NCBI GenBank assembly: GCA_910592005.1
Contig: CAJVPP010002547.1
Coordinates: 1 to 14,453, forward strand
Reading direction: 5' to 3'
Source of the DNA: Funneliformis mosseae
Taxonomy: Eukaryota > Glomeromycota > Glomeromycetes > Glomerales > Glomeraceae
Length of the DNA stretch: 14,453 nt
Every line of letters starts with the position of its first letter. The first letter of the stretch is position 1. The position numbers and the translations under genes were made by a program. Below the pieces are notes generated by a model. The model made no database searches. It had not been told where the DNA came from and saw only the letters and a list, made by a program, of their open reading frames with translations. Positions 1-8,940 of the stretch are shown one piece after another.

Positions 1-10
1 GAAGTTCAAG

Positions 11-31
11 TCCATGTCCATGTCCATGTCC
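11..31. repeat. TCCATG hexamer tandem repeat
   Basis: Three and a half copies of the 6-bp unit TCCATG. It lies beside or inside the partial MITE. The TGTCC core also recurs in the small MITE at 8059-8208. Confidence 0.85.
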
Positions 32-53
32 GATCCTAAAGAAAATAAGGTGG

Positions 54-77
54 TTTTTTTTTTTAAAAAAAAAAAAA
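54..77. repeat. T-run followed by A-run, potential hairpin
   Basis: Eleven T (54-64) are followed directly by thirteen A (65-77), a perfect homopolymer inverted repeat. It may mark the junction between the TCCATG region and the GATCAGAT-rich MITE body. Confidence 0.7.
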
Positions 78-246
78 TAAAATAAAATGACTGAATTATC
101 TGATCAATCCGGTTATCTGCTCAATCTGATGTTATCTGAGGATCACATCCGGATTATCCGCGATCCGTTCATTCATAATCTGAATGATCCATTTTTTGAT
201 CAGATCAGATGACAGATTGAATGAATTTCACTGAAGCATACCTCTA

Positions 247-699
247 ATTTATTTGTTCTTAGTAAATTGTTTTATATTTAAATAATAAAATTATTTATTA
301 TAATAATTAATTTATTTAATTATTAGGAAAATTATGTGATATATATCTTAATCAAAAAATTGATCATAAAGTAAGGATTAAAATGGTTATGTGTGCATTT
401 TTTTTTTTTTAAAGTATGGAAAGATTATATTCAACATTATAGTATAATTCATTCATCAAAATAGTATAATATGCAATATAATATTATATCTATACAAAGT
501 TTTGAAATTTTTATTAGTATGACAGAATCTTTAATAATGCTTATTATAATTCATCAAAAATATTATTCTAACTATCCTTTATTTTTATGAAAACATAGAA
601 CTGAGGTTCTTAAACATATATTTAGTATATTACGACAAATATAGCTAATTTAAACTTTTATGTATTTTATAAAATTCAAAAATGCATAATATATCAAGA
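247..699. other. AT-rich spacer, no gene supported
   Basis: Low-complexity A/T sequence with stops in every frame. From about 515 the plus strand can be read as weakly protein-like, possibly an upstream exon of the gene relic that follows, but stops are too dense to support it. Confidence 0.5.
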
Positions 700-1080
700 T
701 AAAATTTCACGTATTAGATTAATTAATATATCAAGAGATCAAACATCAGCTGGAGGTAGAAATTTTATTATATTAATTAAAATGTATTTATAAAAAATTA
801 ATATAATTTGTATATCTAAGTTATATATTTAATATTAATAGTACTTCTCTTTCTCATTATACTATTGAATATTTACGTACTTGGCTATTTGAAGATGACT
901 TTAGAGAAATAATTCATATTGGATATAATGAAGTAATATCATTTACAGAATATCTTCAAATTAATAATCAGATTGCACCTTTAATGTGATAACTTATTTG
1001 TCATGATGAACATTTATCAAATGATCAGAATAATTTAGAAATAGCTAATAATAATGATGATCAATATCAAAATTTAACCA

Positions 1081-1145
1081 GCATAAAAATTATTTTAATA
1101 TTTATTAATATTATTATTTTTTTTTAATTTAAACTTTTATTTTAG
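1081..1145 (+). other. Putative intron (GC-AG) in gene relic
   Basis: 65 bp of almost pure A/T running from GCATAA to a pyrimidine-rich TTTTATTTTAG acceptor. Removing it joins the flanking exons in phase (one base left on the first exon, two on the next). The donor is GC rather than GT: either a true GC-AG intron or a changed donor. Confidence 0.5.
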
Positions 1146-1636
1146 AATCTATTAAATCACAGATAGAAATTGAAAATATTAGAATTATTGTATTTGAAGT
1201 ATCTCGGCTCTTATTAAATGAATCAGATAATGAATCAAATATGAGAAATGAAAATGAAGCAATAAATATTTTATTAACAACTTTTCGTGATTTATATTAC
1301 ATTTTTAATCAGAAACCAGTGTCTCAAAAGCAATTTGAAAGGTTTGATTTGCTATTTATACCTGAAAGATTTTTACATTTTAAAGCTATAATTAATATTC
1401 AAAAAAATCATAATACCTTTACATGATATTTAAAAAGTACTTTTAATAAACAAGCATAATCTAAAATATCTGAAACAATTAAAAAATCTGATTTACTTAA
1501 TCTTAATAATGCTAATTAATTAATTACTAAATTGACAAATGATTTAAATGTATAAAAAAATTGTAAAATTGATAAAATAAATGTTAAGAAGGACATAAAA
1601 GATTTGTAACTATTCCAATAGCTGTTAGAACTAACA

Positions 1637-1719
1637 GTAAGTATTTCTTTTTTTGATATTATAAAATTTAAGTAATTTTATTTATAAATAACTTTAATTT
1701 ATTTTTTTCTTTTTTTAAG
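1637..1719 (+). other. Putative intron (GTAAGT-AG) in gene relic
   Basis: 83 bp beginning with the consensus donor GTAAGT, with a T-rich stretch and TTTTTTAAG acceptor. Removing it keeps the reading frame from the AVRTN-like segment into YNIINTNIS. Canonical short fungal intron structure. Confidence 0.6.
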
Positions 1720-2128
1720 TGTATAATATTATTAATACAAATATATCTAATTTTCATTCTTTAATTTCAGGTGGATATTTAATCACTTATTCAGATAAGA
1801 AACTTTGTATTACTCAAATTATCTCAATATATAAAAAGTGAGGTTAACAATATGCTTGGATAGAAAAAGCAAATTTTTTGGATTATTTATTATATATTTC
1901 AGTTAATATTTATCTGAATATTTATGATAATCTTTAGATAAATACATGTGAGGCAGGAGGAAAATTATTTGTTTACATTCTAGCAAAGAAGTTTTATATT
2001 ATTTTGATTCATCTCTTTTTAATTCTCAAGGTTTTTTTTTTACTTTAACAAAAGAAAATTTGGAAATTTTTTAGCATTTTAAAACATTAGAAATGATATC
2101 AGATCTTATAAAGATTTTTTATAAATAA

Positions 2129-2419
2129 TAATTTTCAATATTAAATTTGTAATTTTTTATCTTTTATATTTTATAAAATAAAAATTAAATAGATTAGTTT
2201 CTTTTTATTTTTGGTAAAAATAATTATTAATTTTAATAATTAAAAGTAAAATATCTTATTGTAATTATAAGGTTCAAATGTCTTATAATTATTTATATTT
2301 ACCACAATTTTGATTTACATAATTAGTAAAATCATGTGATTTATAATCATATAATTTTTTTATATTTTTCTGATAACTTCTATTAAAAGTTTTTCTAATA
2401 CTACTTAGATTCGATCATA
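2129..2419. other. AT-rich spacer
   Basis: No coding signal found. It contains one perfect short inverted repeat, listed separately, and otherwise A/T low complexity. Confidence 0.5.
2262..2291. repeat. Perfect 10-bp inverted repeat (hairpin)
   Basis: TAATTATAAG at 2262-2271 and CTTATAATTA at 2282-2291 are exact reverse complements separated by a 10-base loop (GTTCAAATGT). Without a T-run after it or a clear gene before it, a terminator role is not supported. In sequence this AT-rich, chance is possible. Confidence 0.6.
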
Positions 2420-3810
2420 AGGTAAAAAGATCACTTTGCTAAAATTCAAAAAATTTATTGAATAAAAGCTACTTATTGATTCAAGAATAATAAAAAAAAA
2501 TCATTAGTATAGAAACTGTGACACGTTGGCTTAATGTACTTGGATATTTTTTCAGTCACAAAAATAAGGTAAGTCAAGTATATTATAGATGGTTAAAAAA
2601 TACTAAAAACTAGATTACTAATATTACCTGTATTATATAAAGCATATACTATGATAGTCACAAGTATACTAATATTATAAAATATTGACAAACTTTTCTA
2701 GATAAAATTTATAACTATGAAAAAAATATAGTAAAGTATGAAGGTGAAAGTATAAAATAAATATTACTAATATTAAAATTTAATAGAAGGAAATAATTCA
2801 TGTAATGTATAATAAGTGTATATTTTACTTAAATAATAGAAAATAGAATATATAAGCAAAGTCTGAAAAATTGCTATTATACAAGAAAGGAAACAGTTAT
2901 TCTATTATAGTTAGTGAGTTCTTGATAGAAAAATGTGGTTGATTTAAATTGAACTCACAATAATATTAACAAAACCCTTCTATACTTAAAGAAGTTCGAG
3001 TTTATCTTTAATTGAGAAAAGATCAGAAAGGTTTCTGGATAAGTGAGTATTTAATCAAATAAGTAAAAATAAAAGCTATACCAGTTTTTGAAGTAATTTT
3101 TCTAAACTGTATTGCCTTGTTTGCATTTGATAATAGTTTGAATCATGTAGTATATAGATTTAATGCACTCATAGTAAGTAAAATAAATCTAAAACCTAAA
3201 GGCAAGTAACTGAAGATAAGAGACACAGTTTTTGAACCAGATAACTAATATTAATTAATGGTTAATAAAAATAATAAACTGAAAGAAATGAAACAAATAT
3301 TAATTGAGTATAAATTGTGAAAAGATAGGTTAAATGCTGATTGTAAGCTGTATAAGAATAAGAATAAAGATATAAATCAGACAAATTGTTATGCATAAAG
3401 AATCATTTCATTACAGCCAGATTTTTTATTTCAAAAAAATGCATTAAAGAAAATAATATTAGAAGTTGAATATAAATGTATATTTTACTTAAAGTTTTAC
3501 TGTAAACTGAACTATATTGAATAATACTAAAGTGACAAAAAGATATGCTCGAAAGAATTGTGATTATTCTTGGTTAAACTTACAACGTGTTATTTTGCAG
3601 CTTTAGAGTCTGTTAGTATAATTACAATAAGAAAATTTACTAGGAAGACATAACGTTACATAGATTTGTATAAAAAAGGAATAACTGATAAATTGGCAGA
3701 ATATGCTGCCAAAAAATATAAATCTTACTGTTGTATTTCTGAATATGTATTAGCAGAATTAAATAAAATAAAATAATAAATGCTAATGGCTTCACAATGT
3801 AAAAAAAATG
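2420..3810 (+). pseudogene. Long DDE transposase relic (IS630/Tc1-mariner-like fungal family)
   Basis: A cut-and-paste DDE transposase, now dead. The segments appear in the order expected of a long DDE family common in fungi: ISIETVTRWLNVLGY (from 2503, end of the helix-turn-helix part); YYDSHKYTNIIKY (about 2648-2687, degenerate YYDGHERPDVxKY); HVMYNKCIFYLNNRK (2799-2843, where HDExxFYxND is expected); IIVSEFLIEKCG (about 2904-2939); LFAFDNSLNH (about 3120-3149); a Cys-bearing patch with NADCKLYKN and SLQPDF (about 3330-3430); FYCKLNYIE (to 3521); and a C-terminus with KLAEYAAKKYKS and YVLAELNK. The first catalytic pair has become Asn (2811-2813) and Lys (2814-2816). The second Asp (3129-3131) and the Glu (3519-3521) remain, 129 codons apart in one continuous frame. 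Stops replace Gln and Trp. Frameshifts lie near 2590-2650 and 3530. The N-terminus before 2500 is poorly preserved. No terminal repeats were found. Confidence 0.75.
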
Positions 3811-4993
3811 TAATATTATGTGAATATATGCTAAATTACGTGAATATCACATGAAAATCAACATTCAAAATTTTGAACTAATGCAATTTATAGGTGATAG
3901 CCATTATATTTTTTTGAATTAACAATTTTGATTAATAGAATTTTTTATTTTATTTAGATATTATTCTTCAAATTTTTTTATATAAATACATTAAGAAATT
4001 TTTTATACAATACAATTTTAGCTTTATTAACATTAAAATATATAAATATAAATACTTTATAAGATATTAATTATAAAGATATAAAATTAAAATTATTATA
4101 TTTATCTTATTGAAAAACATGTTGTTAAAGTATATTTGATAAAATTGAATTATTATATGTCAAAATAATTTAAAAATATGAAATTTACTGCATTTTAATA
4201 TTATTTTTAATTGAAATTAGTTTTATTTATTTTTAAATACTATAATCTGGTGTTAATCTTGATGATTACAGATCTGTAAATATGTGACAAAGTATAAAAA
4301 GTCAAATATATTAAACATATTTAACATATTTAATATAGTTAATATATTTAATATGATTAGAAATATTTAATATAGTTAATATAATTAATATATTTGATAT
4401 ATCAAAATATATAATAGAATAAATATAAATACAAGCTCTTTGTAAGTTAAAAAAGACAAACTGATAGTTATATAAAATCTCTCTTATAAAAGATAGCACA
4501 ATACTACTCTTCTACTTCATATACTTCTCTTATTTATTTTTTTTCTTATTTTTATTATATCTTATCATTTTTTATTTTCTTTCTATTTCAATAAAGTATT
4601 ACTTATTTTCCATCATAAAACTCTTCGTGATTACTGTGAATATTTTAATCTGTGATTAAAGCTATTTGTATTTAATAAACTCAATTTAACTTGATAAAGC
4701 CAGTAGTAAAATAACTAAGATTAGTGTAAAACTAATTAGAACAATATATAAACTATAAAAAATCAACCTTCTGATACTATATCTAATAGTTACAACCTGA
4801 AAAAATTATATGTTAACATTTGATAATGATGACAGAACTCTCTTCTCCTGTTTATGTATTACTGCAAAACTGAAATAACTATTGATATACTTCTATGAAT
4901 ATGTTTCATATACTTAATGATCTCCTAAAGTATCAGAAAATTCATTACCAACTGTATATTAAGATCAACTAAAACATTAGAATTGTAAAACCA
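3811..4993. other. AT-rich spacer with simple repeat and pyrimidine tract
   Basis: No convincing gene. A plus-strand frame at about 3985-4225 has only four stops in about 80 codons, weakly below chance for this base composition, so it is not called. 4304-4402 holds a short-period repeat. 4505-4600 is a T/C-rich tract that could be an old leader or promoter of the gag relic, but no defined element is visible. No LTR pair flanking the gag gene was recognised by eye. Confidence 0.4.
4304..4402. repeat. ATATTTAAYATA short-period tandem repeat
   Basis: Degenerate repeats of an ATATTTAAT/ATAGTTAAT unit with a period near 9-11 bp over about 100 bp. It is pure A/T apart from scattered C/G and is probably a decayed microsatellite. 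Confidence 0.7.
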
Positions 4994-5882
4994 CTTTTTA
5001 AAGATTCTTCCTGTCTTACTTGTAACTTTAGTATTGATTTCTCTGAACTTTCAGAAGCATTTCAAACTTTCTTTAATTGAACTGTTGACAACCTTAAAGT
5101 ATAATAATATATAGATAAAGTGTAATTATATTTAAATAAGCTATTACTACACTAACTATTAATTTTTAATAAGTGTATTTTTGATAAGTTTTATGCTTTT
5201 TACATTATAATTGATTACCTTCTACTATATTAGATCAATTTATTAGATTATGTATTAAAGTTTCAAAGAAAAATTGTTATTAGAAGATTGCAAAGATAAC
5301 AAATCTAAAAACTGTTACTACTACTTAGTCAAGTATTTGCAAATAAACTTTTATTGAAAAAGAGAAAAGAAGTTTCAAAAACTTTGAGAATGCTTTAAAC
5401 ACTAAAAATCTTAACTCAGTTTTAAAAAAAAGCCTAACGTTAAAAGTAGCAGTTTCTTTCATTTTGACAATTTTATTAGTACAAGACTTAGAAGTAGCTA
5501 TAAATTTAGCAGTATTAGACTGGAAAATTAAGGCACTAGCTTTAAAATAACAGGTGAATATATCAATTTTACACTATTTTTAATTCTGAAAATAGAATGA
5601 TGATGATGCTAAGTCCTCCGATATAAAAGGCAAAAATAAACAAATAAATAATATTATACAAATAGAAACTGATGATAAGAAAAGTTGAAAAAAAAGTTAT
5701 CATAAACAACCATACTTAAAGGTCAGCTCTAGTGAAATCTGATTAATCTGTCATTTGATCTGATCAAATTTCAGATCATCCAGATTTCTATTCATCAGAT
5801 TTTGAATTATCCAGTATAATCTGATCAATTTTTATAATTCTGGTTGGAATTATAAATTTTGGGCAGAATTATGAAAATTACG

Positions 5883-5900
5883 AAAAATCATATGATTTTT
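5883..5900. repeat. 18-bp perfect palindrome inside MITE
   Basis: AAAAATCATATGATTTTT reads identically on both strands. It sits about 165 bp inside the left end of the 713-bp MITE. Possible protein-binding or cruciform site; chance in AT-rich DNA is not excluded. Confidence 0.7.
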
Positions 5901-5940
5901 AATTTCTATGCGTACAGATATATCGATCAATTTCCTTTTT

Positions 5941-6095
5941 CAATGATAGCTGTTTCACAAAAAATTTTCTATTTTAAATTTTCGTATTCCTTACGTTTTG
6001 TGCTATCATAATACTGATTATTTTCTTTTTAGCGATTACTATTTCACAAAAAAATTGTTTTTTGTTTTTGATTTTTACGATTCTGATACTCTGTG
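5941..6095. repeat. Imperfect direct duplication inside MITE
   Basis: The block starting GATAGCTGTTTCACAAAAAA (about 5945) followed by a T-rich stretch and CGTATTCC recurs in diverged form from about 6034 (GATTACTATTTCACAAAAAA, ending ACGATTC). The spacing is close to 90 bp. Confidence 0.5.
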
Positions 6096-6251
6096 TAATC
6101 TGTATAATCTAGTTTCCAAAAATGGTAATAATCAGAGGTCTTGTATTTTAAAATATGTCATCGAATCGATCAGAAAATTGGGTTTCTATTTGGTCAATCT
6201 TGTGATACAAACAGATTAATCTGAATCTGATCTAAAGATGACACCTCAATT

Positions 6252-6355
6252 AGTTATAACAGATGACAAATAAGCATTACAATGTTATAACAAATTGCAA
6301 CATTATTAAAATTTAAGTTATAATAGGTGACAAATAAGCATTATAATGTTGCAAC
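6252..6355. repeat. Two 40-bp direct repeats bounded by GTTATAAC/GTTGCAAC palindromes
   Basis: Units at 6252-6291 and 6316-6355 (64-bp period) share GTTATAAY-AG-TGACAAATAAGCATTA-AATGTT. Each unit opens with GTTATAA(C/T) and closes with an 8-bp palindrome, GTTATAAC or GTTGCAAC. GCAACATTAT in the spacer is also complementary to ATAATGTTGC in the second unit, so alternative hairpins can form. Confidence 0.75.
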
Positions 6356-6718
6356 GCCATCTTTAATCTGATCAAATTTTGAGTGGATGATCAAATATTT
6401 GGATTGATCAGATTCAAAGCATACCTCTAACCACACTAACTTTTTCATTATAATAACTCCTCCTTATTTAGTTTAGATTCTAGTGATAGTTTTCCTAAAA
6501 GTGAAGATAAAATTGATCTAATAACTGAGAATATCAATAATGTTGACTTGTTTGATGAACCTTAACTTTTTCAAATGCTAAAAGGATTACAAAATGTCTT
6601 ACAATCAGTAGGATTTTTAAGATCAAAAGAAACTAGATTTGTGGATCTCTTTACATTTAAAGGAGGTGATTAAAATTTTAATGATTAGTTGAAATAATAC
6701 AATTATGTTTGTAAAGCA

Positions 6719-6901
6719 TATAGATGCCTACTAAAACCTTCTCAAAATAATTTTATCATATCCTTTTCTATATTTTTAATATAGTTTTAACAGTTTTGGC
6801 TTTCGTTATATTAAAAGGTTTTATCATATCTATTATTATGATTTTAATATAGTTTCGTCTAAGTTTTAACTGTTATTAAGGGATTTCGTTTCTCATCATT
6901 A
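6719..6901. mobile_element. Small hAT-like MITE (183 bp) inserted in gag
   Basis: It is flanked by the perfect 8-bp direct repeat GTAAAGCA (6711-6718 and 6902-6909). The ends are TATAGATGCCTACTAAAACC and, on the other strand, TAATGATGAGAAACGAAATC, weak inverted repeats (11 of 20 positions match). Deleting the insert plus one duplication copy places the gag CKA segment directly in frame with NNIFDKRKL, where unrelated gag proteins also continue. Internally, TTTTATCATATC and TTTTAATATAGTTT occur twice about 65 bp apart (6753 and 6820 onwards). No coding capacity. Confidence 0.65.
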
Positions 6902-8058
6902 GTAAAGCAAATAATATTTTTGACAAAAGAAAATTAATACTAATATCATCTTTTATGAAGATATCAGCTTTTACTTAGTTTAACAAAATGAAATTTGAAA
7001 AGGATTTATGCTATTAGAATAATGATAGTGATCAATAATATAAATATTAATCTTTTATTTATTATTTTCTTAATTATTGCATTACTTATAAATGAACATA
7101 ATAAAGATCTATACTATAATAATGCAAATAAAAATCTGAATAATCAGTAAACGAATATGCTACAGAAATAGAATTTTTATATTTGAAGTTAGATCCAAAA
7201 TATAATACTTAAAAGGATGAAAAAATTGAACAGTTCTTTTAAAGCTTACGACCTGAATTTTATACTGTTTTTGCTACTACTATTTCTTGTGATTTAGAAA
7301 AAATAATCAATAGAATTTGCTCAGTTAATGCAATATTATCTAAAGATACTACTTTATCAGATTATTCTTTAAGCAAAGCCTGCTTAAATTAAAGTAAAAA
7401 ATCCAAAAAAGAACAAATTGCTAATATGTAATAACTCATTAATGAAAATAATAAAAAGTTAATTAAGAAATTCAAATACTTATTGTCTAATACTACTGCA
7501 ACTTCTAGATTTACCAATGATCAAATAAATAATAATTAGAGAAAAATAATACTTCTAAAAGTAGTTAACAAAATTGTTTTAATTATAAAAAGGTTGAACA
7601 TCTCTCTAAAGATTGTTAAACATCAAAAAATAATTGTAACAATAATGATAAATATTATAATTATAACAATTTGAATATTTTGCATAAAATTATACTATCT
7701 AACTAAAAATTCTTACTCGCATTGCAAATAACATGAATACTAAAAAAATTTATATTAAACTAAAAATAGATTTGTAGCAAACAAAGATTAACATATTGCA
7801 CTTTTATATTATTCTCCAATAATGTCTGGTAATCAAAATCTGTATATCCCACTAATAGATACTTTACTACTATAACCTATGTATATTATATCTACTCTTA
7901 GCTATTTATCATACTCTTATTTAAACTATTAATAGTATCTTCAGAGGGTGAGTATATCAAAAGAAATCAAAAATCCTCAAAAGTTATTATAACTATTTAT
8001 TGTTATACTCATAAAGATAACTAATATATTTAATTTTAGATTCAGGATTAGTAAGAAG

Positions 8059-8208
8059 CAGTGATGTACATTCTTGATGTCTCAGAGATTTGTTGTCCTA
8101 GCTATATGTCCCAACCTGTCTCATATTATATTCCAAAGGTCCTATCTGTCCTATTTATGTCCCATCAGTGTCCCATCAGTATCCTATCAATGTCCTATAA
8201 TAACACTG
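8059..8208. mobile_element. Small hAT-like MITE (150 bp) inserted in protease domain
   Basis: It starts CAGTGATG (8059) and ends AACACTG (8208), so the termini are CAGTG inverted repeats as in classic hAT elements. It is flanked by the perfect 8-bp direct repeat GTAAGAAG (8051-8058 and 8209-8216). The insertion lies four bases after the second codon following the LDSG protease motif. Removing the element and one duplication copy restores a continuous protease frame (RSVIAKLFL). It contains many TGTCC/TATCC motifs. The open frame starting at 8061 runs mainly inside this element and is not a gene. Confidence 0.7.
8158..8198. repeat. 11-bp tandem repeat TGTCCCATCAG, 3.7 copies
   Basis: Units at 8158-8168 and 8169-8179 are identical, 8180-8190 (TATCCTATCAA) differs by three changes, and 8191-8198 (TGTCCTAT) is partial. 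The differences are mainly C-to-T and G-to-A. Located inside the 150-bp MITE. Confidence 0.85.
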
Positions 8209-8940
8209 GTAAGAAGTGTGATAGCAAAATTATTTTTACAGTAATTTGAATGAAAAATAGAAAAACTTTTTAAATTAAATAATAAATATTCAAGGTGAAC
8301 ATTCGCAACTATTAAAACAAGTGCAAAATATACTAATTCAAATTGATAATGTCAAAATTCCAATGAATATTAATATCACTAAATTAAATAACCATTACAT
8401 AGTGACTGGTAATAATTGGCTTACTAAATGTAAAGTATAATTACATTAGAACAAAGGAACTTTATTTTAAATGAAATGAAATCATATATTAAGTTCTAAT
8501 AACTTGTTAGAAAAAACCTATATTTAATCAATTTCAGCAACTGATACTTATAATAAATCTGATAAATGAAGAATATGAAGAAGAAATCTTAGTTTTATAA
8601 TGACATTATACAGTTTTAAAAAATAACATTAATCAACCAATTCTTGCTGAAGCTAAATTAGATTAAATTCTAATTCAAGAGTAACGATATTCTTCTCAAT
8701 ATTATAAAAATTTGAAGTAAATGTTTGATGTTTAACCCCTATCAATGAAAAATGAAAATACCATTAGCAAAAGTCAGAAAATAGATATTGGTGTCATATC
8801 AATTTGATAAACTAACAGATATTTATACATTATATTAAAAAGAATAAAATCATTTACAATTACTTTCAAATATTTCTGAGAAGAAATCAAAGATTTCTAA
8901 AATAATTGCATCTTTAAAAGAGAAACAATAACAATGATTA

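Larger units (their letters stand above)
1..246. mobile_element. hAT-like MITE, partial copy (right end)
   Basis: The right boundary is the motif ACCTCTA at 240-246. Read on the minus strand from 246, the end begins TAGAGGTATGCTTCAGTGAAAT, then carries many ATCTGATC/GATCAGAT subterminal motifs. This closely matches the left end of the element at 5717-6429 (shared GTGAAAT, AATCTGTCAT and GATCTGATCAAA blocks), and the TATGCTT-type end matches that element's right end. The left end lies outside the window, so no target duplication can be tested; the first 8 bp after the element are ATTTATTT. The copy is much GC-richer than its surroundings and keeps several CpG sites (CCGG and CGCG around 110-168). 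Whether 1-50 belongs to the same element is unclear. Confidence 0.6.
700..2128 (+). pseudogene. Multi-exon gene relic, protein unrecognised
   Basis: I do not recognise the product. Coding character is shown by long protein-like segments joined in phase across two intron-like gaps. Exon 843-1080 reads SLSHYTIEYLRTWLFEDDF and onward with only a double stop near 988. Exon 1146-1636 holds a 61-codon open run (1241-1423), including INILLTTFRDLYYIFNQKP and RFDLLFIPERFLHFKAI, then several TAA/TGA interruptions. The last exon, 1720-2128, reads YNIINTNISNFHSLISGGY, KKLCITQIISIY, YAWIEKANFLDYL and, after a frameshift near 1970, KEVLYYFDSSLF and FTLTKENLEIF, ending with TAA at 2126-2128. Frameshifts lie near 1603 and 1970. 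The first exon and start codon are uncertain; an earlier intron ending at AG 840-841 is possible. It could be a host gene or a transposon-encoded accessory protein. Stops fall mostly where Gln, Trp or Arg would fit. Confidence 0.5.
5717..6429. mobile_element. hAT-like MITE, 713 bp, inserted in gag
   Basis: The ends are TAAAGGT (5717) and ACCTCTA (6429), with longer imperfect inverted repeats including GAATCTGATCAATCC-type sequence. The flanking 8-bp direct repeats ACCATACT (5709-5716) and ACCACACT (6430-6437) differ by one C/T. 8-bp duplications and short T/CA-starting ends are typical of hAT elements. Joining the flanks with one duplication copy keeps the gag frame continuous. Many ATCTGATC motifs fill the subterminal regions. 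A 73-codon open frame at 5998-6219 resembles no transposase and is probably chance. The end family is shared with the copy at 1-246. Confidence 0.75.
4994..8940 (+). pseudogene. Retrotransposon-type gag plus aspartic protease gene, decayed
   Basis: Protein-like reading starts near 4994 (CNFSIDFSELSEAFQTFF). It shifts to a frame followed from about 5220 with a 67-codon open run at 5347-5547 (NLNSVLKKSLTLKVAVS). Past the first MITE it reads FLRSKETRFVDLF-FKGGD (about 6617-6672) and, past the second, AFTYFNKMKFEKDL and EFLYLKLDPKYNT, as in retroelement gag proteins. EHLSKDC at about 7601-7618 ends a zinc knuckle, C-x2-C-x4-H-x4-C with its second Cys now Tyr (TAT). An aspartic-protease motif LDSG lies at 8036-8047, with its later part IQIDNVKIPMNINIT and GNNWLTKC (8408-8433). 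A further tail runs to about 8940. About 22 in-frame stops but essentially one frameshift (near 7547) occur between 6438 and 7600. No reverse transcriptase or integrase follows, so it was a gag-protease-only gene: either a non-autonomous retroelement or a domesticated gag. Confidence 0.7.

Noticed and set aside
1241..1426. 61-codon open frame as a stand-alone gene
   Set aside because: It is the least damaged part of one exon of the relic at 700-2128; coding sense continues on both sides in the same frame.
2420..3810. KDZ transposase assignment
   Set aside because: The motif order (HDExxFY, FDNxxNH, LNYIE) fits an IS630/Tc1-mariner-like DDE layout better; KDZ hallmarks are not seen.
3973..4230. 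Possible plus-strand coding relic (NTLRNFLYN to CILILFLIEIS)
   Set aside because: Four stops in about 80 codons is only modestly below chance at this AT content and no motif is recognisable.
4311..4499. Minus-strand 62-codon open frame
   Set aside because: More than a third of it is translation of the A/T tandem repeat at 4304-4402; no homology or composition supports it.
4760..4800. Retroelement primer-binding site resembling an initiator-tRNA complement
   Set aside because: TTCTGATACTA resembles the PBS only in the wrong orientation for the plus-strand gag gene, and no LTR was found beside it.
5998..6219. 73-codon open frame inside the large MITE
   Set aside because: It lies in a non-autonomous element, overlaps the internal direct duplication, and resembles no known domain.
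8061..8249. 62-codon open frame rich in repeated SYMS/HQCPIS-type residues
   Set aside because: It runs through the 11-bp tandem repeat of the 150-bp MITE and out into the protease relic in a different frame.
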